Source: Bacteroidota bacterium (GTDB lineage Bacteria > Bacteroidota > Bacteroidia > B-17B0 > B-17BO). From it: 17,981 bases of DNA. Numbering within the stretch: position 1 is the first letter of the stretch; each line of letters starts with the position of its first letter. The notes under the pieces were generated by a model. It was not told the origin of the DNA. It ran no database searches and saw only the letters and a program-made list of their open reading frames with translations. A program made the position numbers and the translations under genes. Below are positions 7,424 through 15,400 of the stretch, one piece after another. Where the stretch lies: contig JANXRU010000296.1 in NCBI GenBank assembly GCA_025356715.1, positions 1 to 17,981 of the forward strand, written 5' to 3'.

Positions 7424-9142
7424 ATGATTCATTATAAATTATCCCTAAAAAATCCTAATTCTCATTATATTGATGTTGACTTAATAATCACAGATATTAC
7501 TACGCCAACCGTTGAATTACAGCTGCCGTCGTGGAGACCAGGAAGGTATGAATTAGGTAATTTTGCTAAAAACATAAAACGGGTGGATGTGGTGAATGAA
7601 AATGGAAATGCACTTAGTTTTACTAAAAAAACAAAAGATTTATGGTTAATAGAAACCTCTGATAGCAAGCAAATAAAAGTTACTTACAGTTATTTTACAT
7701 CCGAAATTAATGCTGGAAATTGTTATGCAGATGAATCACAATTATATGTAAACCCTGTTCATTTATGCATGTATGTACCATCTCGAATGAACGAACAACA
7801 TGTGATAGAGCTTGATATTCCTACTAATTATAAGATTGTCACTTCTCTTCAACAACAGCATAAAATGCTCACCGCTCAATCTTTTGACGAGTTAGCTGAT
7901 TCTCCTTTTATAGCGAGTGCTAGTATACAATCCGATTACTATGAAGTAAGCGGCATAAAATTTTGGTTACACTTTAATGGGGAATGTAAGCCTGATTTCC
8001 ATAAAATAAAAGCAGATTTTATAAAATTTACTCAAACACAACTTAGTTTTTGGGGAAGCTTTCCCGTTAACGAATATCATTTTCTATTTCAAGTATTACC
8101 ATTTAAATTTTATCATGGCGTTGAGCATCAAAAATCAACTGTTATAGCACTTGGGCAAGGTTATGCAATTAACTCTGGAACAACCTACGAAAGCCTACTA
8201 GGTGTATCGTCACACGAATTATTTCATACTTGGAATATTAAATATATTCGTCCTACTGAAATGCTACCTTACAATTTCTCTCAAGAAAATTATGCCAAAA
8301 CAGGCTATGTTTATGAAGGATTTACAACTTACTACGGCGATGTTATGTTACTGACTAGTGGGGTATTCACAACGGAACAATACTTTGAAACCCTTGAAGA
8401 GCGCCTAATTAAACATTTTCACAATTACGGTCGATTTAATTTATCAGTAGCAAATTCGAGTTGGGATACTTGGCTAGATGGCTACGTGCCAGGCGCTCCT
8501 TATCGTAAAACATCTATTTATGATGAAGGAAATTTAGTAGCTTTTATGTTAGATGTGTTAATTATGAAACATTCAAATAATACCAAAAACTTAAGAGACG
8601 TTTGTAGAGTTTTATACAATGAATTTGGTAAAAAGAATAAAGGCTATTCGGAAAGCGATATGATTACTATCTGCGAAACAGCAGCTGGAGCTTCGTTAAA
8701 AGAATTCTTTGAAAATTATATTTATGGAAATGAAGATTTTGAACCTCAGTTAAAGGAGTGTTTCGACTATTTAGATATTGAAATGAAAAGCGTGATAAGT
8801 AATCATCGTTGCGAATCTTTATATGGCTTTAAAACCATTGATTTTGGTAATAATAGAAAAGTGTCATTAATAGCGCCTGATTCTCCTAGTTGGAATGAGG
8901 GGTTAAGCATCGGAGATGAAATCATTTCAGTGAACGGTTACACTTTAAAAAATGATTTTAATGATTGGATGAATTACTTTAAAGAATTAGATATTGAATT
9001 ATCCGTTTCATCTAATCAACAATTAAAAGTTGTTAAACTAAATAAAGATTCGAATAAAAACCCATATTTCAATACGTATAAATTGAAGCAAAAAGTTACG
9101 AATAGTACTAATTTTAGAGACTGGATTATATTAAATTCATAG
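7424..9142 (+). CDS. M61-family metallopeptidase (glycyl aminopeptidase-like) with PDZ domain
   Basis: A zinc-dependent peptidase of family M61, 572 residues. The N-terminal beta domain (about 1-170) begins with the family's typical substrate-binding stretch LPSWRPGRYELGNFAKN. The catalytic core has HGVEH (231-235), the family's G-x-E-H motif, the zinc motif HELFH (H264, E265, H268) followed by TWNIKYIRP, and the third ligand E298 in YEGFTTYYGD. A PDZ domain covers about 465-545, seen in APDSPSWNEGLSIGDEIISV. No signal peptide is present: the protein begins MIHYKLSL and goes straight into the domain. It should therefore be cytoplasmic, unlike many secreted M61 enzymes. The known family member releases N-terminal glycine or alanine; the physiological substrate here is unknown. 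It is divergent from the TPR gene and stands alone before a 141-bp gap. Confidence 0.94.
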   Translation: MIHYKLSLKNPNSHYIDVDLIITDITTPTVELQLPSWRPGRYELGNFAKNIKRVDVVNENGNALSFTKKTKDLWLIETSDSKQIKVTYSYFTSEINAGNCYADESQLYVNPVHLCMYVPSRMNEQHVIELDIPTNYKIVTSLQQQHKMLTAQSFDELADSPFIASASIQSDYYEVSGIKFWLHFNGECKPDFHKIKADFIKFTQTQLSFWGSFPVNEYHFLFQVLPFKFYHGVEHQKSTVIALGQGYAINSGTTYESLLGVSSHELFHTWNIKYIRPTEMLPYNFSQENYAKTGYVYEGFTTYYGDVMLLTSGVFTTEQYFETLEERLIKHFHNYGRFNLSVANSSWDTWLDGYVPGAPYRKTSIYDEGNLVAFMLDVLIMKHSNNTKNLRDVCRVLYNEFGKKNKGYSESDMITICETAAGASLKEFFENYIYGNEDFEPQLKECFDYLDIEMKSVISNHRCESLYGFKTIDFGNNRKVSLIAPDSPSWNEGLSIGDEIISVNGYTLKNDFNDWMNYFKELDIELSVSSNQQLKVVKLNKDSNKNPYFNTYKLKQKVTNSTNFRDWIILNS

Positions 9143-9212
9143 ACGAAAGGGTAAATTCCTCAACCAAATTGCCTTTATCATCCGACGTTTGTTAATAACT
9201 AACCTTGTTAAA

Positions 9213-9241
9213 TTTGGTTAAATAGCAAAATTGTACTTTTT
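9213..9241 (+). promoter_or_regulatory. Candidate promoter of the DUF4190-like gene
   Basis: A TTTG at 9213-9216 is followed, after 17 bases, by TACTTTTT (9234-9241), one base off the TAnnTTTG consensus. This leaves an A-rich leader of about 35 nt before the ATG at 9284. Such A-rich leaders are common in this phylum in place of a Shine-Dalgarno sequence. It is a weak call made by eye in AT-rich DNA. Confidence 0.3.
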
Positions 9242-9283
9242 TTGTAATAAGAAATAATTAAATAACAACTAAAAACAAAAAAC

Positions 9284-9712
9284 ATGGAAGAAACTACAAA
9301 CACAACACAAACACCTCAAGGTAAAGGATTAGCTGTAACAGGATTCGTACTATCTTTAGTAGGATTAGTATTCTATTTTATTATTGCTGGTATCGTTGCG
9401 GTATCTGCTTTAGTAGGTGGCGGATATGGTCTAGGTATTTTCTGGTTAGTTTTATGCTTAGCTGGAACTGGCTTATCAGTTATGGGTATGATGAAATTAG
9501 GAAAAACTGGCGGTAAAAAAGGTTTAGCAATTGCTGGTATGATTATCGGAATTATTGCTGTAATTATGACAGCTATGTTAGTAATGGGAATTGGCAAAAT
9601 GCAAGCTGCTGGCGGAATGTTAGGTAGTGAATTCAAAAATGAGATGAATAAAGCTATGGAGCAAACTTCAACAGATTTACAAAACGCTATTGATACAGCT
9701 GCAACTCACTAA
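9284..9712 (+). CDS. Small DUF4190-like membrane protein
   Basis: The 142-residue product has a short Thr/Gln-rich N-terminus, then GKGLAVTGFVLSLVGLVF (13-30). This lysine-glycine-leucine-ala motif entering a membrane helix is typical of the DUF4190 family. The same motif recurs as GKKGLAIAGMIIGIIAVI at 77-94. Three membrane segments are likely, near 15-43, 49-70 and 79-103. A C-terminal amphipathic tail (115-140) follows, rich in Glu, Gln and Asn. No enzyme motif is present; the function of the family is not established. The gene has its own upstream gap with a candidate promoter and is followed by a strong intrinsic terminator, so it is probably a single-gene unit. Confidence 0.88.
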   Translation: MEETTNTTQTPQGKGLAVTGFVLSLVGLVFYFIIAGIVAVSALVGGGYGLGIFWLVLCLAGTGLSVMGMMKLGKTGGKKGLAIAGMIIGIIAVIMTAMLVMGIGKMQAAGGMLGSEFKNEMNKAMEQTSTDLQNAIDTAATH

Positions 9713-9728
9713 TCGTTTTCAATGATTA

Positions 9729-9764
9729 AAAAAAATCTCCACAAATTAATGTGGAGATTTTTTT
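9729..9764 (+). terminator. Intrinsic terminator after the DUF4190-like gene
   Basis: A perfect 14-bp stem pairs 9729-9742 with 9751-9764 around an 8-base loop (9743-9750). The GC-containing core is TCTCCAC/GTGGAGA, flanked by seven A and seven T. The T run follows the stem as expected for plus-strand termination, 17 bp after the stop codon at 9712. Because A and T runs flank both sides it could also work on the minus strand, but no minus-strand gene reads into it. Confidence 0.9.
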
Positions 9765-9825
9765 ATTTATAAACGGTAAGTTATGATTTCAAAGAAGACC
9801 TTATCTTTAACAAAAAAACATTTTT

Positions 9826-10347
9826 ATGGAAACTACATTAGAACAATTTCAATCTGAAATCGAAAAGCCAAAACGTTCACAATTATTAACCGTATTATGC
9901 GTACTAAGTTTTATTATGTGCGCTTTAACCATAATTAGTAGCGTAATGAATATTGCTCAAAACTCACCTGAAAGTCATCAAAGAAGTGTTGAACAAATTA
10001 GAACCATTAACCCTGTAATGGCAGATCAAATGGAAGATACTTTTTTAATGATGGAGAGTAACACCTATTTAAAACTTTCTCCTTACATTAATTTAGTGTT
10101 TATGTTAGGTTCATTTTTAGGAGTGATGATGATGTGGAAACTTAACAAAAAAGGGTTTTATATATATGCTGTGGCTGAAATTTTACCATACATTAGTTAT
10201 TTATTTGTAGACGCAAGTAAAATAAGCGTTCCTGGACTTTCAGCTGGCATGGGGGCTACTGTAATGATGGTATCTTTAGTTTTTATGATTTTGTGTGATT
10301 TAGTTTTTGTTTTTCTATATTCAAAAAATTTAAAACTAATGGAGTAA
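9826..10347 (+). CDS. Four-pass membrane protein of unknown function
   Basis: I do not recognise a named family. The 173-residue product has a charged N-terminus (1-18), a membrane segment at about 20-42 and an extended loop (43-82) rich in Met, Glu and Asn. Three more membrane segments follow near 84-104, 108-128 and 140-166, ending in a short basic tail (YSKNLKLME). The layout, with one helix, a 40-residue external loop and three packed helices, resembles many small Bacteroidota integral membrane proteins of unknown role. It begins 61 bp after the terminator of the DUF4190-like gene, so it needs its own promoter. It ends 42 bp before the convergent dehydrogenase gene. The two small membrane proteins are neighbours, but the terminator argues against a shared transcript. 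Confidence 0.78.
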   Translation: METTLEQFQSEIEKPKRSQLLTVLCVLSFIMCALTIISSVMNIAQNSPESHQRSVEQIRTINPVMADQMEDTFLMMESNTYLKLSPYINLVFMLGSFLGVMMMWKLNKKGFYIYAVAEILPYISYLFVDASKISVPGLSAGMGATVMMVSLVFMILCDLVFVFLYSKNLKLME

Positions 10348-10389
10348 TTAATAATTGCTTTTTTGAAATAACAAACTACCAAATAATTA

Positions 10390-11343
10390 TTAAGCTAAGG
10401 CTTCAATTAATTTTGAAGCCAATTCAATGCCAATACGCTTTTGAGCTTCATTAGTTGCCGCACCAATATGAGGTGTTAATGAAATTTTTGGGTGTTTTAA
10501 TAAAGCTTCTTTTGGAGTTGGCTCATTCTCAAATACATCTAGGCAAGCATGAGCAATTTTACCTGAATTCAATCCAGATAATAAATCAATTTCATCAATA
10601 ACGCCGCCTCTTGATGCATTTATTAATATAACTCCTTGTTTCATTATACTAATTTCTTTCTCTGTTATCATTTTTCCACCTGGAACATGCATCGATATCA
10701 TATCTGCATTTGAAATTAATTCTTCTAAACTTACGGTTTTAATATCAACTGAAACATGAGCAGTTCCATAAATTTCTAAGTTTAATTTCGCTTCTTTCAC
10801 AAATGGATCATAAGCTAAAACTTTCATTCCACAACCTAATGCAATTTTAGCTGTAGATTGGCCAATACGTCCAAATCCAATAATACCAATGGTTTTATCA
10901 CGTAATTCAATTCCTTTGGAGTAATTTTTCTTTAAATCATCAAATTTTGTATTACCAACTGTTGGCATATTTCTATTACTATCATATACAAAACGCACCG
11001 CATTAAATAAATGTGCAAATACAAGTTCAGCTACAGAGTTACTTGATGCGGCGGGTGTATTTATAACTTGTAAACCTTTAGAGCGGGCATATTCGACGTC
11101 AATATTATCCATACCAACACCCCCGCGACCTATAACTTTTAAATTTGGGCAAGCATCTATAACATCTTGACGAACTTTAGTTGCGCTACGAACGGTTAAT
11201 GCCACATAACCTTTACTATTAATTTCAGCTATTAAATTTTCTTGAGATACTTTTTCAGTCACAACCGTATACCCTGCCTTTTCTAGTAATTCTTTTCCAA
11301 TGGCGTCTATACCATCATTTGCTAAAATTAATTTACTCATCAT
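10390..11343 (-). CDS. serA: D-2-hydroxyacid dehydrogenase, D-3-phosphoglycerate dehydrogenase type
   Basis: An NAD-dependent oxidoreductase of the D-isomer 2-hydroxyacid dehydrogenase family, most like D-3-phosphoglycerate dehydrogenase, the first step of serine synthesis. Numbered from the second Met: GRGGVGMDNID (71-81) in the substrate domain; a nucleotide-binding GFGRIG (155-160) with acidic D178; catalytic R244 in INASRGG; E273 in DVFENEP; and H291 in TPHIGA. The length of about 316 matches the short form that lacks the C-terminal ACT regulatory domain, so classical serine feedback through that domain is not expected. Two ATGs (11343, 11340) are adjacent; either could start the protein. 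serB and serC are absent here, so glycerate or another hydroxyacid substrate remains possible. The methyltransferase gene lies 36 bp upstream in the same direction and the two may be co-transcribed. Confidence 0.9.
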   Translation of the reverse strand: MMSKLILANDGIDAIGKELLEKAGYTVVTEKVSQENLIAEINSKGYVALTVRSATKVRQDVIDACPNLKVIGRGGVGMDNIDVEYARSKGLQVINTPAASSNSVAELVFAHLFNAVRFVYDSNRNMPTVGNTKFDDLKKNYSKGIELRDKTIGIIGFGRIGQSTAKIALGCGMKVLAYDPFVKEAKLNLEIYGTAHVSVDIKTVSLEELISNADMISMHVPGGKMITEKEISIMKQGVILINASRGGVIDEIDLLSGLNSGKIAHACLDVFENEPTPKEALLKHPKISLTPHIGAATNEAQKRIGIELASKLIEALA

Positions 11344-11379
11344 TTTAATTAAAAAGATTAAATTTTCACTTTGAAAATC

Positions 11380-12189
11380 CTAAAGTAGCATTTTTTTTAA
11401 TGCTACAATAGAATATACCATAGGTATTTTATTTCCTAATGGCTTAATACGGAATTTTTTTGGCTCAAATTCTTCCATATTTTTAAAACAATTATAGGGC
11501 GAATAATTATACTCACTAAATGCTTGAAGCTCTAATCCAATAGTTAATAATGAGGTAAGGACTTCACTAATACTATGATTCCAAGTGATAGATTCTGTTT
11601 GAATAGGAGCGCTGGTATTAGCATATGTTCCTTCTTCTATTTCTACAATTGGCTCATTTTTAAAATAATTATATTGAATGTAATTAAAGTCATTATCAAA
11701 CATCCAAACTACTGGATGAAAATCCGCAAATATAAATTTACCTTGAGGTTTTAAAAACATAGAAATAATATTGGCCCATTTATCAATGTCAGGCAACCAA
11801 CCTATAGTACCATAACTTGTATAAACGATATCAAATTTTTCATTTAAATGCTTAGGCAAATCATAGAGATCACAACAGATAAAAATAGCTTTACTACACA
11901 ATTTTTTCGCCAAAATATTTGCATGTTCTATTGCTTTATCAGATAAATCAACACCTGTAACTGTAGCCCCCATTCGCTCCAGAGATAACGTATCTTGTCC
12001 GAAATGACATTGAAGATGCAATACTGTTTTACCAGAAATATCTCCCAACAAATCAAGTTCAATATTATTTAAGGAAGATTTTCCATTTATGAAATTCTCA
12101 ACATCATAAAAATCAGAAACAATATGATGTTCTGTTTTCATATTCCACGTATTCTTATTTTTAATAATATAATCTATTTGGCTATCCAT
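11380..12189 (-). CDS. Class I SAM-dependent methyltransferase
   Basis: The 269-residue protein has a Rossmann-fold methyltransferase core at about 50-165. Motif I is VLHLQCHFGQDTL (56-68), a variant with 'HFG' in place of the usual 'GCGTG'. The ribose-binding acid is D81 in GVDLSD. Motif II-like residues follow in the stretch IFICCDLYDL, with FDIVYTSYGTIGWLPD further on, and the loop FADFHPVVWMF after beta-5. The N-terminal region (1-45), with TEHHIVSDFYDVENFINGKS, is characteristic of a widespread subgroup lacking a known substrate. The C-terminal part (170-269) is a substrate-binding insertion of unclear fold. The ATG at 12189 is preferred because residues 5-45 match the conserved N-terminus of this subgroup, as I recall it. 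It is upstream of the dehydrogenase gene with a 36-bp gap and divergent from the GH3 fusion gene. Confidence 0.9.
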   Translation of the reverse strand: MDSQIDYIIKNKNTWNMKTEHHIVSDFYDVENFINGKSSLNNIELDLLGDISGKTVLHLQCHFGQDTLSLERMGATVTGVDLSDKAIEHANILAKKLCSKAIFICCDLYDLPKHLNEKFDIVYTSYGTIGWLPDIDKWANIISMFLKPQGKFIFADFHPVVWMFDNDFNYIQYNYFKNEPIVEIEEGTYANTSAPIQTESITWNHSISEVLTSLLTIGLELQAFSEYNYSPYNCFKNMEEFEPKKFRIKPLGNKIPMVYSIVALKKMLL

Positions 12190-12203
12190 TATCTTTTTTT
12201 TTG

Positions 12204-12239
12204 CAAAAATAACTATTTAAATAAATTACTAGCTATCAA
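12204..12239 (-). promoter_or_regulatory. Weak promoter candidate for the methyltransferase gene
   Basis: On the minus strand, TATTTTTG (12211-12204) fits the TAnnTTTG -7 consensus exactly. A TTG (12239-12237) lies 25 bases upstream, slightly beyond the usual spacing. Transcription would start only about 8 nt before the ATG at 12189, implying a nearly leaderless message. The match may be chance. Confidence 0.22.
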
Positions 12240-12306
12240 TACATCTCTGTTAAAAACAATAAAATTTAATCCGATTAAACACTCATAAATCGAGTATTTT
12301 AACGTC

Positions 12307-15258
12307 ATGATTCAGAATTTTAAGAAAGCATTATATATTATTCCTTTGTTGGTTATTTCAGCATTTATTAAACCGGAACCAAAAACAACAAAAGAACCTG
12401 ACTTCTTGAAATTAGAATCGCGTTGGGTAGATTCTGTTTTTAATTCGTTAAACAGTGAGCAACGCTTAGCGCAGTTGTTTATGGTTGCTGCATATAGTAA
12501 TAAGGACATGAAACACGTGAGAGAAATTCGTGAACTAATAGAAAATTATCACATTGGAGGTCTAATTTTCATGCAAGGTGGGCCACTAAGGGAAGCTAAA
12601 CTAAATAACTATTACCAACATTTATCTAAAACTCCCTTATTGATATCCATCGATGGCGAATGGGGATTGGCTATGCGCTTAGATAGTACGCCAAAATATC
12701 CTCGACAAATGACTTTAGGAGCCATAAAAAATGACAGCCTCATTTTTGAAATGGGTAAACAAATTGCCCGTGAATGCAAGCGTATGGGCATACATGTAAA
12801 TTTTGCACCAGTAGCAGATGTTAATAATAATGCTCTAAATCCAGTTATTGGCATGCGGAGTTTTGGTGAGAATAAATTTAATGTTGCAAAGAAAGCGGTA
12901 ATGTACATGCAGGGATTGCAAACAGAAGGCGTTATGGCCAATGGAAAACACTTCCCTGGGCATGGAGATACAGATAGTGATTCTCATAAAACATTACCAA
13001 CAATTAATCATAGTAAGGAACGAATTGATAGCATTGAGTTATATCCATTTAAACGTCTATTTGATGAAGGGTTAAGTAGTATTATGGTTGCTCATTTATT
13101 TGTTCCGAATTTAGATACAACTAAAAATAGAGCAACAACGTTATCGCCTTATATTGTAACTGATTTATTAAAAAAACAATTAGGATTTCAAGGACTTGTA
13201 TTTACAGATGCATTAAATATGAAAGGCGTTGCTAACTTCTATGATCCTGGAATTGTAGATGTTAAGGCCTTATTAGCTGGTAATGATGTATTATTATTTG
13301 CTGAGAATGTTCCAAAAGCAATTGAACAAATAAAAATAGCTGTCACTAATAGTTTGATTACTCAGGAAGAAATTGATGCCCGTTGTAAAAAAATATTAAA
13401 AGCTAAATTTTGGTGTGGTTTAAACAACACACAATATGTAAATCCAAAAAATTTAGTAACGGATTTAAACTCTACAGCTTCTCAAGTCTTAAATAATAAA
13501 CTTTCAGAAGCATCAGTCACGTTATTAAAAAACGAAAAATCTATATTGCCACTTAAAAATTTAGATTCAATAAAAGTCATTGAAATTTCTATTGGAGATA
13601 AATCAGGAAATGTTTTTTCTGAAACACTTAATAAGTACAGTAAAATAGAGCATTTAGGAATAGAGCACGATGCTTCAAAAAAAGAGCGCGATACGTTATT
13701 ATCAAAAATTAAAAATTACGATGTTGTTATTTTACAGTTAAATAAAACAACATCAAAACCAGAAAATAATTTTGGTTGTTCGGCATCTAGTATGGAACTA
13801 ATTTCAACTATCTGTAAAACTAAATCAACAATAGCTTGCTTATTTTCAAACCCGTATTTAATAAATAAATTACAAGATCTTGATAAAGCGACAGCCATTT
13901 TAAATTTATATGAAAACAATATCTATAGTCAAAGAGCCGCAGCTAACTGTATAATGGGTTCTATAAGCGTAAATGGAACACTACCTGTTTCTACTAATTT
14001 ATTTAAAGCCGGAACTGGAATTGAACTAAAACAAAAGATAAGATTAAAATTTACTTCGCCTGAAGAGCTTGGAATTAATACTAAAAAATTATTAGAAGTT
14101 GATTCAATTGCTAGATATGGAATTAAAGAGCAAGCATATCCTGGCTGTCAAATTATAGCTATTAAAAATGGAGCCGTATTTTATCAAAAAAACTTCGGGA
14201 AATTGACCTACGATGCTTCGGCAGAGAAAGTAGCTGATAATACTATTTATGATTTAGCGTCATTAACAAAAATATTGTCTACTTCATTAGCTTTAATGAA
14301 ACTTTCTGAACAAAAACTATTTGACTACAATCAAACCTTAGGTTATTATTTTCCAGAATATAAAGAGTCTGATAAATACGATTTGAATTATAAAGATATT
14401 TTAACTCACCAATCAGGCCTACAGGCTTGGCTTCCATTCTATTTACGAACTCTTAATAAATCAAATAATTATAAAGAAGGAATTTATAGTTCAACAGCCT
14501 CCGAAAAATTTCCGACTCAAGTCGCTAAAAATTTATACATCGTTAATGGGTATTCCGATTCTATTTACAAGCAAATTATTACTAGTAAATTAGAACACAA
14601 AGGAAAATATTTATATAGCGATATAGGTTATTATTTTTCAAAAAAGATAATTGAAACTAAAACGGCAATGCCCTTGAACGACTATGTTCAATATACATTT
14701 TATAAACCTTTACATATTGGATTAACTTATTTGCCTTTAAAAACCTATCCTATCAGTCAAATAGCGCCAACTGAAAACGACACCAAATTTAGGAAGCAAT
14801 TAGTAAGAGGTTATGTACACGACCAAGGAGCCGCTTTAATGGGTGGTGTGGCAGGGCACGCAGGTTTATTTGGTTCCGCCACTGATGTAGCTGTAGTGAT
14901 GCAATTACTATTAAATAAAGGGATGTATAATGGTATTCAATTATTAGATAGTAGCATTATTAGACAATATACGAGCTCACATTTTTTAGACAACAGAAGA
15001 GGTTTATGTTTTGATAAACCTGAGTTTGACGAGAAGAAGGAAAGCCCTGTTACCAAAGAATGTAGTTTACAAAGCTTCGGACATAGTGGTTTTACGGGCA
15101 CATTTGCATGGGCAGACCCAAGTAATGGATTAATTTTTGTGTTTTTATCTAATAGAGTATCACCAAATGCTGATGAAAATAAATTAGCAAAATTAGGTAT
15201 TAGAGGCAAAATTCATCGCACGCTATACGAAGCATTAAGAGAGCCTTTGACTCCATAA
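12307..15258 (+). CDS. GH3 (NagZ-like) beta-N-acetylhexosaminidase fused to a beta-lactamase-fold serine hydrolase
   Basis: A 983-residue two-enzyme protein. Residues 1-22 form a likely signal peptide or anchor. The GH3 catalytic domain covers about 45-370. It carries the NagZ-type motif KHFPGHG (214-220), the His-Asp pair D225/H227, and the probable nucleophile D301 in FTDALNMKG. An alpha/beta sandwich domain follows (about 395-560). The C-terminal region (about 590-975) is a class C beta-lactamase/DD-peptidase fold: S652-L-T-K655 (SxxK), Y770-S-D772 at the YxN position, and H926-S-G928 at the KTG position. Predicted role: cleaving GlcNAc from muropeptides or other amino-sugar glycans in the periplasm, with a serine hydrolase acting on an ester or peptide bond. 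Similar fusions occur in other Bacteroidota. The exact substrate of the second domain is unknown. It is divergent from the methyltransferase gene and followed by pyrG after 142 bp. Confidence 0.93.
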   Translation: MIQNFKKALYIIPLLVISAFIKPEPKTTKEPDFLKLESRWVDSVFNSLNSEQRLAQLFMVAAYSNKDMKHVREIRELIENYHIGGLIFMQGGPLREAKLNNYYQHLSKTPLLISIDGEWGLAMRLDSTPKYPRQMTLGAIKNDSLIFEMGKQIARECKRMGIHVNFAPVADVNNNALNPVIGMRSFGENKFNVAKKAVMYMQGLQTEGVMANGKHFPGHGDTDSDSHKTLPTINHSKERIDSIELYPFKRLFDEGLSSIMVAHLFVPNLDTTKNRATTLSPYIVTDLLKKQLGFQGLVFTDALNMKGVANFYDPGIVDVKALLAGNDVLLFAENVPKAIEQIKIAVTNSLITQEEIDARCKKILKAKFWCGLNNTQYVNPKNLVTDLNSTASQVLNNKLSEASVTLLKNEKSILPLKNLDSIKVIEISIGDKSGNVFSETLNKYSKIEHLGIEHDASKKERDTLLSKIKNYDVVILQLNKTTSKPENNFGCSASSMELISTICKTKSTIACLFSNPYLINKLQDLDKATAILNLYENNIYSQRAAANCIMGSISVNGTLPVSTNLFKAGTGIELKQKIRLKFTSPEELGINTKKLLEVDSIARYGIKEQAYPGCQIIAIKNGAVFYQKNFGKLTYDASAEKVADNTIYDLASLTKILSTSLALMKLSEQKLFDYNQTLGYYFPEYKESDKYDLNYKDILTHQSGLQAWLPFYLRTLNKSNNYKEGIYSSTASEKFPTQVAKNLYIVNGYSDSIYKQIITSKLEHKGKYLYSDIGYYFSKKIIETKTAMPLNDYVQYTFYKPLHIGLTYLPLKTYPISQIAPTENDTKFRKQLVRGYVHDQGAALMGGVAGHAGLFGSATDVAVVMQLLLNKGMYNGIQLLDSSIIRQYTSSHFLDNRRGLCFDKPEFDEKKESPVTKECSLQSFGHSGFTGTFAWADPSNGLIFVFLSNRVSPNADENKLAKLGIRGKIHRTLYEALREPLTP

Positions 15259-15400
15259 TCAAACCCTATAACACAATAATTTGATATTGCTCAAATTAAA
15301 TTGCAGATATTATCACAATTAATTGCATAAAATGTTAAAACTCCTTTCTTAAAATCCCAAAAAATTAGCCTACCTTTACTCGCGGTTCAATAAAATCGCT

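Noticed and set aside
9373..9636. Pro/Ile-rich minus-strand frame opposite the DUF4190-like gene.
   Set aside because: The Pro-Ile-rich composition is the mirror of Gly/Ile/Val membrane codons on the plus strand.
10348..10393. 9-bp inverted repeat (TTAATAATT/AATTATTAA) between the convergent genes.
   Set aside because: It is all AT with a 28-base loop, and one arm overlaps the dehydrogenase stop codon; it is likely chance.
12612..12941. Minus-strand open frame of 109 codons inside the GH3 gene.
   Set aside because: It is antisense to the conserved GH3 catalytic domain, with a composition typical of a shadow frame.
15277..15298. 8-bp hairpin (TAATTTGA/TCAAATTA) after the GH3 fusion gene as a terminator.
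   Set aside because: The stem has almost no GC and no T run follows, so termination is not supported.
15371..15378. TACCTTTA before pyrG as a promoter -7 element.
   Set aside because: It differs from TAnnTTTG and no TTG lies 17-23 bases upstream.
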